From: Owenia fusiformis
Lineage: Eukaryota > Annelida > Polychaeta > Sabellida > Oweniidae
DNA: 64,000 nt
Assembly: GCA_903813345.2 (NCBI GenBank)
Contig: CAIIXF020000009.1
Coordinates: forward strand, 27,874,740 to 27,938,739
Reading direction: 5' to 3'
Part shown: positions 25,101-35,412 of the stretch, piece after piece
Layout of the letters: each line of letters starts with the position of its first letter
Numbering within the stretch: the first letter of the stretch is position 1
Notes under the pieces: model-generated
The model's database searches: none
Seen by the model: only the letters and a program-made list of their open reading frames with translations
What the model was told of the DNA's origin: nothing
Translations under genes and position numbers: made by a program

Positions 25101-28100
25101 GAGTAGTCATATGTGTGAGTATGTTATATGGTGTACAGTCATATGTGTGAGTATGTTATATGGAGTGAAGTCGTATGTGTGAGTAAAAATTTGATTGATT
25201 GCCTTTAAAAACTAAAAAAGTGTGAGTTGTTTTGGAATTTGGAAATTTTAACCATTCTAACTTGGTGGTGATGAGATCATCATCTATAGCCAAACCTAAG
25301 ACTAAGTGAAAGATTGTATTTTCAACATCAGAATCATCTACCAAATCAACAATTTTACATATTTTTGGAGATACTGCCATCTATTTAGATCAAGTGATAT
25401 AACCCATCCAGTGTTCTGCCTGGGAGGTGTTCCACTTACAGAAGTTCATTTATTTAATATTAAGTCGATGGGACATGCAATTATAATTTGTTCCACCTAT
25501 AGAGGTGTTCCACTAGATAGCTCTACTATTTTAAAATCTTAATGTTATTTCAGTCAAAGGGTACGTGCAATGTCTACCTCTGCAGTTTCGACAGAAAGAG
25601 ATCAAATTTGGCAGCCAATAAAGATGGAAGAAAGTTTCACTATTCATTTAGGTATTTTCAGAATAAATTCTGTTGTATTTCTACATGTTTTAGTTCTATG
25701 AACTTTGACATTTGAATAATTTACTAAGAAAACAGATTCATTATTCATGAATTAAAATAACTTAACATAGCCATGACTTATTCATTTGTTCTATATTGCA
25801 GAAGTTCACATCAATAGATGGCGTATACTATGGTCTACAGTTGTTGACCTTGAACTACAAATAGATAGAAAAATCAAGATAAATGTAACTAGATCTTCAA
25901 TTCACCTACTTGCAGTGATCACTTCTCGTACGAACACCTACATAGTTTGTTTTTTTTATATTTCAGGTGCTCAAAAGAAGACGACCCACAATCTGAGATT
26001 ACTGTGTGCTGAAGTGTTGGATCTCTGTAGGAACATTCCAAACATTATTGGGTAGTGAGATTTTACTAAATTCATTCAAAGGGGAAAGATTCACTATCCA
26101 GGATTCATTGTCTCAATTCAAAGTTATTTAGTGAAACATAATGGATGTTACAAATGGAAGACCAAATTGAAAAAAACATTCCAATACTTTTTGCATTGAA
26201 AATAGTTTTGGCACTCAAATTAGATGGCATACTCAGTATCAAATGATGCAGGACAAAAATTCCCCAGTCCCATTGATTTTGATCTTATTGGTCAAAATTG
26301 AATTATGGACCAATGTTATTAAAGAATTGCTGGTCCCCTGAGAATATGTATTGGTAATCTAGTCTAGATATTTTGTTGCATCCTTTCTTTTGTCACCACC
26401 AGAAGTGGTGACATCTTGTTATGTTTCCAACTTTTTTTGAAAAATTTTTGCATGTTAATGCCTTGTTTGTTTTTTGATAACATATAAAGATTTTTATACA
26501 AATCTAATTTATAAGCAGTATTTTATTCCCATTAAAGATAATTATGTTTCCAGTTTCATTAATGTCAAATATTTGAGTTAATTTTTGCTATTAAAATATC
26601 AGTGTCGCTATTATCCCATTTTGTTTAGCCTATTATATGCTAACATGTAATACCATCAAAATATTACCAGATATTATTTACATTTCCTAATTCATTAAGT
26701 TTCAAAGGAAAAATATTCTTCATTGAGTGACAATTTTGTGATATTTTGTTCTTAATCTTTTCTAGTGGAGTAGCAGTTCCCCAGCCTCAAAGATTACAAA
26801 CAGCGATGTCTTTATACTCAAACAACCTCTGTGGGCTCATACTTCTTGTTGACAATAAACTCAACTCATATACTGGATTGAAAAAAGGTAAACCAAGGCA
26901 TCATCACAGTATGGTACAACTTGTCTAAATTTGAATATTATTTGAACCTGTCATAAGTGTTCAAATAAGCAGTTGTTCACATTTCAAGGTTTCTTTATAT
27001 GTGAAATAACGGGATATTACAAAATTGGCACCAAGAAAAATGTTCGGATTAGAGAAAAGGTTGAATAAATAGGTTTGATATACAGTTCAGTGCAGTATGA
27101 CTGTACATGTATGGAATTTAATTTCTTGATGACACAGGTTGAAAATTTTAATATGAAGGGAGTGTAAGTATAAGAAATTGTACGTGAATGTGTAGTATTG
27201 TGAATGACCCCAATAAACAACAACAAGGACCTAATGAAAAGTTTTTTTCCTTGAACCTTTATACTTTATCATTATTTATAATAGAAGATGATATGGCAAG
27301 TCAATTAGAATCAAGAAGGAAAATTCGGATTTAAAGCCTGAATGTTCAGCATGCAAAATTATCCCTAGTGAAATCTTAATTGCTTTTACAGAATTTGCTA
27401 AGTTGTGCCAACAGTCGACTGAATTCCACTTCCCTGATTTAGAAAAACAGTTTCAAGCGATAGAAGAGAATATCATCGCTGGAAATGAGTGGCGTCAAAA
27501 CAAAATTGAAGAACCTGATCAAGTCAGCATAAAAAGTGGAGGAAGCAACTCAAGTGGGGAGGTAAATCACAATCAAAATGAAAATTTGTAAATAATCATT
27601 TCACGATCTGTTACCCTGCGTGCAGAGATTAGTTCTAAAGACAAAGCTCTCTTTTAAGAAGCAAAAACAAATGAATGGAAATGAGTATGATATGTTTGAA
27701 TGAGAAAGAAGTATATAAATCCAATTTAACATGAATTTCTGGATATAGTCCTGTCCCTAGCCTCTCTGAGCTTACTCGGATTTAGAATGAAATAACTTTT
27801 GATTTTCTTTTAGTAGATACCCTGAAGTGTAGGAATCCATAAGTTATTTTTCCAGGTTTGGGTAAAATCAATTTTTATGGCAGGTTATAGTGGCGCCATC
27901 TAGTGATTTTAAAGTTGCAGGGTGATAATCTTAATTAATTTTTTTTTCAGCCAAACCTAATTTCATATTTATTTTCTTGCTTTTTCCTTAGAGACTACTT
28001 CCTAAACTATGCATTTGAATTTTTAGGTGATCCTGGAAGGTCATTTGATGGGTCATTTTGCCTCAAATATACAGAAGCGCCACCTATAATCAAGGGTCTA

Positions 28101-31100
28101 CCTTATAAAGTTTATTGTTCTGAGGCTGTTATGGTAGATAAAATTGTTATTATTGGTGTAATAATTAGAACCATAAAGGGGACATATGATGCAGTATCAA
28201 ATTAATATATGTGGGACATGGGAACTTTAGAAAAAAAATTTTTTGTAAAAGTGGAAGAAATTTGACAAAATATCAGTTTTTACATATTACCAAATACATA
28301 TGCTTTTTTTATTTCTAAGGTAATCCTTATATGATGTAACAAGTACAAACAAATACATTTTGATTTTTGAGAATATGAATGAAGTAATTGTAGGGCTGAA
28401 TTTTGGTTTTGGCCCATTATTATTATTTAATTATTCTGTGTTTGATATACACCCCTTATTATATCAAATACTCAACTTCTGGAAATACAACACGGTACTT
28501 AATGAATGTATGAAAAGCTTTTCCTGAGTTTCTTTGTATTAATAGAGTATAGCATCTATTAATCATATCATTTCCATAAGTGTGCACTTTTAGAATAAAT
28601 TATATTTTATTTTACAGGTAATTTTTGCCAGAAACATTTTGTATAAAATTAGAGCTTCTCAAAAGATGTATCTACACTTTTCAAATAAAAAATGATCCTT
28701 CAATCTATCCCACCCAAATGGAGTTAGATCTAATTTTATATTATATTTATACCATCATAAGTTAATATCAAACTCAAAACTGAAACTCCTGTTAAAAGCC
28801 ATGGCAGCTAATTTTGGGGTAATTTACATCTTATTAGCATGAAGGTTGTTTAAAACAGTAATCCTCTATAATTGACTTATTGACTAACCTCTGTTTTTGT
28901 ATTTAGTATATATTTGAGACTATGTATTGAATTGGTGGAAACAAAATTATTAAAATGTGATTAAAGTAAGTAAGCTTAAGGTTTATTTAAGATATAAAGA
29001 TTGCTCATCTTCGACAAAATAGAAGAATTAAAATTATGATCACTTAGAATGATTCAAATTATTTCTAATATAGAATGTAAGTTGGTGTCTAGGAAAATAA
29101 AACATATGATCACATCCAGCTTTTCTTTGAAAGTCAAATTTCCTTGCATATGGATTAACGAATTAACGTTAATAACTAAAATGAACCCAGTTACATGATA
29201 AACTATGCATGATCCTGAATTGTGACTGTATTTTTTAGACCCAGAGATTAAATATTTTAAAATCACTAACAATCTATTTCTTCTCCAGTTAACTTCCTAA
29301 ATGGCTTCTATAAACTTTGAAACAGGAAAATGTATTATCTGCCAAGATGATTTTAAAGACAGTAACAGCAATGTTGTCAAGCCAACTGTGGGACAAGCAA
29401 GAGGTGTTGCAACCTTGCTTAGAATAAGCAAAATGAAAGATGATGAAGTTTATCAACATATGAAAGTAGCCAAACTTGAAAACGCACCTATTCTATATCA
29501 CATGAACAATGCTTGCTACAGAGTATACACCCAAAAACGGCATACTGAAGAAACCATTGAAGGAATGGTTGGAAACACACCTCATTCCTCAACAGCACAA
29601 CCCAAACAAATGAAATGTTCCCTTCCACAAAGGAATGAAGAAACTGAAACTGATACTGAAAAAACCATTGAAGGAATGGTTGGAAACACACCTCATTCCT
29701 CAACAGAACAACCCAAACAAATGAAATGTTCCCTTCCACAAAGGAATGAAGAAACTGAAACTGATACTGAAAAAACCATTGAAGGAATGGTTCGAAACAC
29801 ACCTCATTCCTCAACAGAACAACCCAAACAAATGAAATGTTCCCTTCCACAAAGGAATGAAGAAACTGAAGAAACTGAAACTGATACTGAAGAAACCATT
29901 GAAGGAATGGTTGGAAATACACCTCATTCGTCAACAGCACAACCCAAACAAATGAAATGTTCCCTACCACAAAGGCCCTCTGTTGAAGCTGTTGATGTAC
30001 CTAAATACCAGAATGTTTGTATATATTGTAATCAGGTCACAAAAAACAAAACATATGAAAAATCCCGAATTTCTGAAGAGAAGAAAGCTACCGAGTTTCT
30101 TGTACAAACCCAACACTTACAGGATGAAGTGTATACCAGCACCTGTCACCTCACTGATGTGAAAGGAGTGATTGAAGCTGATCTCTTATACCATAACTAT
30201 TGTTACAAACAATACAGCCATAAATACCAGAAAAGTACTGATTCAAATTCTATTCATGATAAATCAAATATGTATGATGTATTTAATGATGTCATCAATG
30301 AAATTCAACAAGACTTGAATACAGGAAAAGTCTTCTCTGTATCAGAGATTTACAAAGAGATCGGTGACCGCCTTCGACGTAGCCCTGTTAAAGGGCAACT
30401 TGTCACCAAATATTTGCGTAAGCGATTTGGTGAAGATGTCACATTTATAAAGCACAGCAAGAGGCAGTCTCAGGATTTTCTTCTGGCAAGCAAGATAGAT
30501 GCTGTAAAATTGGTAATTAATCATTTATAATTTAAAAGTACTTATTCAGTGTGTCAAATAAGTCCCGCCCCCCCCCTCTACAGCCAAGACCTTAATAGAT
30601 GGTACCTAGTGTGATATACCATTGGAAAGATCATCCGAAGTTACGTTAACTCACCAACTCTCAAGTATTTTGGATGACATTTATCTATATTTTGATAGTA
30701 TCCTTTATAGTTAAAGAGTTTTCACTATCACTATCACTATCCTCACCCCTCTATTTTCTACACACATAACCCTATCCAGAAATTGGTTGAATTTACAGCC
30801 AAACACAAAATGTTGACATTTTGGGTTCCTTTGACTTCTGATGCCCGATTCTAAAAATCCTGCCTAAAATATGTAAAATTGCCATGTTTTTAGGTCTATG
30901 GTCACCTCAATTGATACAATGTAGCAATTTGTAACATTGATTGACAGGTTTCAGCTATATGCCAATCAATGTAACTTTGGACAATCTATCCAATGATATA
31001 TCACACTTGATACCATATATCTTGGTTTTGGCTGTATAGGGGGGGGGGGACGGGACTTATTTGACACCCTGTATGTTAAGGTAATTCTGTATGATAAAAA

Positions 31101-34100
31101 TTTTGATGCAATCCTCCATAGAGTCACATGTTAATTTTTAGATATCAATCACGCCTTCCCAAAATTGTCTTCATCTTTCAGTTTTGCACAAAGAGTGCAC
31201 TAATGTACCTAGGAAACACTGTTAAGAGATTTTTTTTTGATAAAATATATAAAAAAAACTAGAAAATTCAGTGAGAACATTTTGTGAAAATTTTCTGGAT
31301 TTTCTAACTGAATTTTCTTGTTTATTTAAAAAATAACATGTGACTCTATCGAGGATTGGATCAAAATTTCTATCATAAAGAACAACCTCTATAAATTGAA
31401 TTCTTGTAAAATTAGAAAAATTTATTCCATAAAGTTCATAAAACTGCTCCCATAATTAAGAAGATATCTTCCTATGCATACATTAGCACTGAGAGTTGAT
31501 GAGAATATAAGCAAAGCTTTACCTGCAATTCACTTCCTTACTGGTTCAGATGTTACAAGTAAAGTTGGTACAAAACCTGCAGCATTGAAAGTAAAACCAG
31601 AATACATTCAAGGTTTAGCAACCTTTGGGGAGAACCTAAGTGATGAAAATTGCAGTAAAGCTGAAGTGTTTCTTGTACAAGTTTTGAAATCTGGGTCAAA
31701 ATGTATGACCATGAATAAATTTAGGAACTGGATGTACCATCACTCAAAATCAGCTCAAATAAGCTCATTGCCACCCACATCACACCACAGACCACATAAA
31801 ACGAGCTCACTTAGCCACATATCAAGTCCAGCATGTTCTAGATGAAGAAGCTGTAACACTTGATCCCCTACAATATGGCTACATTAAGGACCCAACAAAT
31901 GATTCTCTTATCCCAAAGCAGGACATAAGGATTTGGCCTGAAGATTTGATAAAGCAATGTACATGCAAAACTTGCAGCCAGGCATCATGTGGATGCAAAC
32001 AGAGTGGGCAACACTGCATATCATTCTGCAAATGCACAAGTTTACAAACAAATAAATGTAAAAATCCCTTTTTAAAAGAGAGTGAACTTTTGGAGGCAAT
32101 GCTTAATTAATGTTTTATGCTGATAAAATGAACTGTTTTAATCAAATATCACAAAACAAATTGAATGTAACAGTTGTTTTCTAGTCTCTTATTTTACAAT
32201 GAATTGGAATTTAGGTAGAATCAGATCAGGGAGCAGTTTTCAAAAATATTTATGTCATATTCGTAATCACATCTATTTTCTAGAAATTCAAAGCAGTGCA
32301 TTCTTTATTAAAAAATAGAGGTATTTCTGTTACTACGTTCAAGTGTTTTGCTGTGGATATATATACTTTGAATCTGAAATATGGTTATATTATTTCATAA
32401 AATAGCATGTATCTATTAGGAGGTACAATATTTGAAATGGTCAGGAAGACTTGGGGAGGCTAAAAGCGCATTTTGCTTTCAATTTTGTCATTGTTCTCTA
32501 TGTTTCTTACTTTGCCTTCAAAAATCATACATGATTTACAAACAAATGAAACTTATAGAAAAATATATTTTCTATAGATGGCGCCTTTTATGCATGGTTT
32601 CATTATGTCTATAATGTATTCATTAATAACCGTAATTGTCAACCATAAGCTTAACTTGTCTAAATATATATTTTTCTACTTGTTACATCATGTTAGGTTT
32701 ACCTTAGAAATAAAAAAGCATATGTATTTGGTAATATGTAAAAACTGATATTTTGTCAAATTTCTTCCACTTTTACAAAAAAAAATTTTTCTAAGTTCCC
32801 ATGTCCCACATATATTAATTTGATACTGCATCATATGTCCCCTTTATGGTTCTAATTATTACACCAATAATAACAATTTTATCTACCATAACAGCCTCAG
32901 AATAATAAACTTTATAAGGTAGACCCTTGATTATAGGTGGCGCTTCTGTATATTTGAGGCAAAATGACCCATCAAATGACCTTCCAGGATCACCTAAAAA
33001 TTCAAATGCATAGTTTAGGAAGTAGTCTCTAAGGAAAATATGAAATTAGGTTTGGCTGAAAAAAAAATTAATTAAGATTATCACCCTGCAACTTTAAAAT
33101 CACTAGATGGCGCCACTATAACCTGCCATAAAAATTGATTTTACCCAAACCTGAAAAAATAACTTATGGATTCCTACACTTCAGGGTATCTTCTAAAAGA
33201 AAATCAAAAGTTATTTCATTCTAAATCCGAGTAAGCTCAGAGAGGCTAGGGACAGGATCAATATATATTGTGGGAGATGATCAGGTTAATATCATTTTTA
33301 TACGAAGGATATATATATTCCCAGATGTTATTCACTGGGAACTGTTGTGTAATAGTATAGATATATGTATATTTTCTTTTAGAAAGACGACAAACTTAAC
33401 AGATTAATAGCTGGTGACTTTTACATCACTCGCCACTCAAACCTCTCAGAGGTCCATCTGGTTTTCCATCTTGTGGTAGATGATAGTTTACGGGACAATA
33501 ACGTTAATTCACGACATCCCGTCATCTTAGGAATCAGAAATATTTTAAAGGCTTGTGTGAGATATGATGTCTTTACGGTCACAATTCCACTATTACTCGT
33601 GCATGAAATGTCAGAGGTAAGATGTTTATGAATAAACATTATTAAGGGGTTAAGTTCTTGACAAATAAGGAATTTTTTTAAATTAATATATTGTTCAGAA
33701 AAAATATAGATGTGAGTTATGTAATAAGTAGCATTTTTATGATATAAGAGAGATTTTGCAACTCACTTATAGCATGTTCATTATTCCCATATAACGTATA
33801 ACTTATGAACTGTTTGATTTCGTCATAATTTATTGTCCAACTCTATAGTATGTCAATAAGTATGTCTTATGTATAGACGACGTTTTATAAGAATATCACA
33901 CTTATGGACACTTATGGACTATATGTGCAATAAATGAAGATGTAATCAAACCTTTATAAGTTACACGTTATATGGGAATAATGAACATGCTATAAGTGAG
34001 TTGCAAAATCTCTTAGTGTTCTCGGCATGTTGGGTAAATAAAATTCTGTCTATTTTGATTTTGGAATTTTTCATAAACAAGTGTGATGTTCATCACTGCG

Positions 34101-35158
34101 TGTGTCCTAAGGTGCATTAATTTCTTTATTTGTAGGAGATGACAATCCAATGGTGCATGAAACGGGCAGAGCTTGTGTTGAAATGTACCAAGGGCTTTAT
34201 GATGGAGTTGTCCACTTGGGGAGGGCACCAATCACGTAATATACAGTTCATGTTGCCAAAGGTAAGGCATAATTGGTTTAGAGTATATCTACTATTGTGG
34301 AATAGTAAATGCCTCATTTAAAACCTGCATTTTCGATGAGTTCCAAAAGTCAAAATCAGGCTGAACCATTTCTAGATTTTGCAGTGACTTGAATGCTGTG
34401 TTTTTTCTATTCAATTTATTCCTTAATAACATTATAACTATACAAAATACATATAACAGAGTTAACAGGTGACATCATTTCTGATGTCCATGCCTGTACA
34501 TGTAAAGCATATAATAATGAATATTAAGACTAAGACCTGGAAAAAACTGATTCTAATGTTTACAACCATAATAATCACTTGAATTGATGAGATATGATTG
34601 CTATGGATCACATGATGGTTGTTTTTATGGTCACACTCCACTCGAGTTCTACAATTCTTGATTCATTTATGATGAACCTGATATGCTAACTAGATGGATT
34701 AAAGAAGCAATGACAATTTTAGAAATATATGAGTATATTTACTGGGAGGTTTTAGATCAGCTTATCTTGAGGGAAACATGTGTATCTTCCTAAGGGATCA
34801 TTAAAACTTACCATACTTATACAAGTGTATATCCCATGTCTACTAGGATTCTAAAATTCTTTTTCAACATTTTTTCAAAACTCTTTTACAGATGGGACCA
34901 GGACAAATATTTCTGTGTATCCTGGATCTAGGAAATGAGATATCAGGACAGATACAGTATATATTCCAACATGTTATCTACATAGAATCTCAGTATGTAT
35001 GGGATACAAGTACTTAGTAATACGTAATCTTACATATACTCATGCATGTAAAATATTTTCTTTTGCAGGGTCTCTCAGACAACATGTTCCTACAAATAAG
35101 TGCAATGATGCCTACAATATTTCGGGTCTCAAACGCTATTGTTGTAAAATCCTCATGA
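18984..35158 (+). CDS. FERRY3: FERRY3 (C12orf4) orthologue, 11 coding exons, 546 aa
   Basis: The spliced model is join(18984-19143, 21871-22016, 23051-23232, 23677-23904, 25554-25651, 25967-26051, 26766-26887, 27392-27561, 33383-33616, 34136-34261, 35069-35158). Every junction is GT-AG, the reading frame closes across all ten introns, and the total is 1641 nt, close to the roughly 550 aa of the vertebrate protein. Recognisable DUF2362 blocks are LPCYIERDLCQKL (about 47-59), [15 protein letters not shown] (exon 3), [14 protein letters not shown] (exon 4) and, most diagnostic, [15 protein letters not shown] with [13 protein letters not shown] (exon 9) and [17 protein letters not shown] (exon 10). 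In vertebrates this is subunit Fy-3 of the five-part FERRY complex, a Rab5 effector that carries mRNAs on early endosomes. Exons 3-4 are charged and helical. There is no signal peptide or membrane segment. The start is the first ATG after a 3' splice site at 18976, so a 5'UTR intron lies upstream. Introns 4 and 8 are heavily invaded by repeats. Confidence 0.9.
19674..21189. mobile_element. 1.5-kb element in FERRY3 intron 1 with TGTCTTAGTGAACACC ends
   Basis: TGTCTTAGTGAACACC at 19682 and its reverse complement at about 21168-21187 bound it. CTACAG-GAACACTTTTTGGTGGCTC phrases recur at 19795 and 20537 on either side of about 700 bases, which suggests a further insertion between them. Confidence 0.65.
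21871..22016 (+). CDS. FERRY3: FERRY3 coding exon 2
   Basis: The exon lies between a tatttttcag acceptor and a gtaaca donor. It encodes [14 protein letters not shown] through NSWTQSYNQ. It enters with one base carried over and leaves in phase 0. Confidence 0.88.
22388..22846. mobile_element. hAT-like MITE in FERRY3 intron 2, 8-bp target duplication
   Basis: The ends are TAGGGGTCCCGCAA and TCGTGGGACCCCTA. GTTCATAT flanks it exactly on both sides (22380-22387 and 22847-22854). The 8-bp duplication and GGGGTCCC end are typical of hAT elements. The interior has repeated GCTCGTATCG words and no transposase. Confidence 0.85.
23051..23232 (+). CDS. FERRY3: FERRY3 coding exon 3
   Basis: The acceptor is ttttttccag and the donor gtaaaa. 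The exon encodes [17 protein letters not shown] and the conserved [20 protein letters not shown] block. It leaves with two bases carried into exon 4 (AG+G gives Arg). Confidence 0.9.
23438..23580. mobile_element. Small palindromic MITE in FERRY3 intron 3
   Basis: ATGCCTTGGTCACATTTGCT and its near-exact complement AGCAAATGTGACCCAGGCAT bound about 140 bases that are palindromic throughout (GGCGCC and its partner inside). Confidence 0.8.
23677..23904 (+). CDS. FERRY3: FERRY3 coding exon 4, ends inside a minisatellite
   Basis: The acceptor is atatttttgcag. The exon encodes [28 protein letters not shown] and [14 protein letters not shown], a predicted helical region, and ends GVQSYV. The donor GT|gtgagt at 23905 and the last 17 exonic bases form the first unit of a 32-bp tandem array of about 40 copies. 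Reading past the true donor meets an in-frame TGA at 23906-23908. Confidence 0.88.
23888..25184 (+). repeat. 32-bp minisatellite carrying the exon-4 splice donor
   Basis: About 40 units of GGAGTACAGTCATATGT then GTGAGTATGTTATAT. The first unit is the end of FERRY3 exon 4 plus its donor. Most later copies keep the TGT|GTGAGT core intact. A few units have small deletions (near 24770 and 25105). Confidence 0.95.
25554..25651 (+). CDS. FERRY3: FERRY3 coding exon 5
   Basis: The exon joins exon 4 as GT+T (Val) and then reads [19 protein letters not shown] and [11 protein letters not shown]. It ends in phase 1 at a gtattt donor. Confidence 0.82.
25967..26051 (+). CDS. FERRY3: FERRY3 coding exon 6
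   Basis: The acceptor is tttatatttcag. The exon encodes [20 protein letters not shown] and RNIPNIIG. Its donor GG|gtagtg is weaker than consensus, but it is the only one that keeps frame with exon 7. Confidence 0.85.
26766..26887 (+). CDS. FERRY3: FERRY3 coding exon 7
   Basis: The acceptor is taatcttttctag. The exon encodes [20 protein letters not shown] and [19 protein letters not shown]. It leaves with one base carried over at a gtaaac donor. Confidence 0.88.
27392..27561 (+). CDS. FERRY3: FERRY3 coding exon 8
   Basis: The acceptor is attgcttttacag. The exon encodes [20 protein letters not shown] through [12 protein letters not shown]. An open frame runs on to a stop at 27589, but the gtaaat donor at 27562 is used because exon 9 restores the conserved C-terminal half in phase 0. 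Read-through would yield a protein lacking residues 398-546. Confidence 0.85.
29301..30530 (+). pseudogene. Transposon-encoded protein, N-terminal part with 37-aa repeats
   Basis: This 409-codon open frame starts [19 protein letters not shown] first Cys/His block (CIICQ ... [11 protein letters not shown]) lies at about 12-75. Four tandem 37-40-residue repeats ([20 protein letters not shown] ...) span about 85-225. A second Cys/His block (CIYCNQ ... [12 protein letters not shown]) and a helical C-terminal part follow. Similar paired C-x2-C ... YHxxCYxxY modules occur in transposon-derived proteins of many invertebrates. It lies wholly between the long TIRs. It ends near a possible gtaatt donor at 30512 and has been cut off from its downstream part by nested MITEs, so it is probably inactive. 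Confidence 0.65.
29553..29975 (+). repeat. 111-bp in-frame tandem repeat, 4 units
   Basis: Units begin at 29553, 29664, 29775 and 29895. The third carries a 9-bp in-frame duplication (GAAACTGAA). Near identity implies recent expansion. Confidence 0.9.
30547..31071. mobile_element. 525-bp MITE with GTGTCAAATAAGTCCCG ends, nested
   Basis: CAGTGTGTCAAATAAGTCCC and, reversed, CAGGGTGTCAAATAAGTCCC bound it, each followed by a C-run. The inverted arms extend about 150 bp inward (TACAGCCAA-ACC; GTGTGATATA-CATTGGA). Confidence 0.85.
31091..31378. mobile_element. 288-bp palindromic MITE, nested
   Basis: TATGATA-AAATTTTGAT and ATAGAGTCACATGTTA at the left are complemented at the right (TAACATGTGACTCTAT ... 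TATCATA). The interior is shared with 4083-4310. Confidence 0.85.
31474..32110 (+). pseudogene. Transposase C-terminal fragment, frameshifted
   Basis: The first part reads [20 protein letters not shown] then [18 protein letters not shown], a nuclease-like LTGxDxTSKxGTK motif seen in many transposon-derived proteins. The frame shifts near 31800; the next frame reads [28 protein letters not shown] and a Cys-rich end ([20 protein letters not shown] then CKC), stopping at 32108-32110. It is the C-terminal half of the protein started at 29301. Confidence 0.65.
33383..33616 (+). CDS. FERRY3: FERRY3 coding exon 9, most conserved block
   Basis: The exon follows a 5.8-kb intron holding a transposon. 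The acceptor is ttcttttag. It encodes [47 protein letters not shown] and [14 protein letters not shown], the strongest match to the C12orf4 family in the gene. Phase 0 at both ends. Confidence 0.93.
34136..34261 (+). CDS. FERRY3: FERRY3 coding exon 10
   Basis: The acceptor is ctttatttgtag and the donor gtaagg. The exon encodes [30 protein letters not shown] and NIQFMLPK. It is 42 codons long with phase 0 at both ends. Confidence 0.92.
35069..35158 (+). CDS. FERRY3: FERRY3 terminal coding exon 11
   Basis: The acceptor is attttcttttgcag. The exon encodes [18 protein letters not shown] and [11 protein letters not shown], then TGA at 35156-35158. The MxPxIFRVS pattern matches the extreme C-terminus of the family. 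Confidence 0.9.
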   Translation, partial: GLSDNMFLQISAMMPTIFRVSNAIVVKSS

Positions 35159-35186
35159 TTTACTTCATCAAACTACAGAGTATCAA

Positions 35187-35412
35187 TGGATCACGATCCA
35201 TTGGATCAAATCATTGTGGCTTATGAGATCAAACAATTGGGATTCATTGGATCAAACCATTCCAAATCATTAGATCAGACCAGTGTAATGCATGTGATCA
35301 AGCCATGGGATCAAAATAATTGAGATCCATTGGATCATATCATTGTGGATCATTGGATTAAACCATTGTAATTCATCAGACCATTGTGATTCTGGATCAA
35401 AACATTTGGATG
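35187..35412 (+). repeat. Degenerate CATTGGATCAAA repeat in FERRY3 3' region
   Basis: At least ten variants of ATTGGATCAAACCATTGTG follow the stop codon by about 30 bases, with spacing of about 22-35. It is probably transcribed as part of the 3'UTR. Confidence 0.7.

Larger units (their letters stand above)
27749..33257. mobile_element. 5.5-kb transposon with about 590-bp TIRs in FERRY3 intron 8
   Basis: The left TIR is 27749-28345 and the right 32677-33257. Both start TCCTGTCCCTAGCCTCTCTG and are nearly identical as reverse complements. The interior has a 409-codon frame (29301-30530), a second coding fragment (31474-32110) and two nested MITEs between them. No clear target duplication is visible. 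The superfamily is uncertain; the cysteine-rich N-terminus and the [14 protein letters not shown] motif recall transposases carrying XPG-like nuclease regions (Academ type), but this is a guess. Confidence 0.85.

Noticed and set aside
23888-25184. CRISPR-like array with 32-bp period
   Set aside because: Units are directly abutting with no unique spacers, the context is an animal intron, and the unit derives from the exon-4 splice site.
27562-27591. Early stop of FERRY3 in exon 8 (VNHNQNENL)
   Set aside because: The gtaaat donor at 27562 is good and downstream exons 9-11 supply the strongest family similarity in phase 0; read-through could at most be a minor isoform.
29488-29970. 160-codon minus-strand open frame
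   Set aside because: It is the antisense of the 111-bp repeat in the transposon protein; repetition keeps stops out of this frame.
34893-34965. Extra FERRY3 exon beginning MGPGQIFLC
   Set aside because: It has a plausible acceptor but no donor in a compatible phase, and exons 10 and 11 join directly in phase 0 with continuous family similarity.
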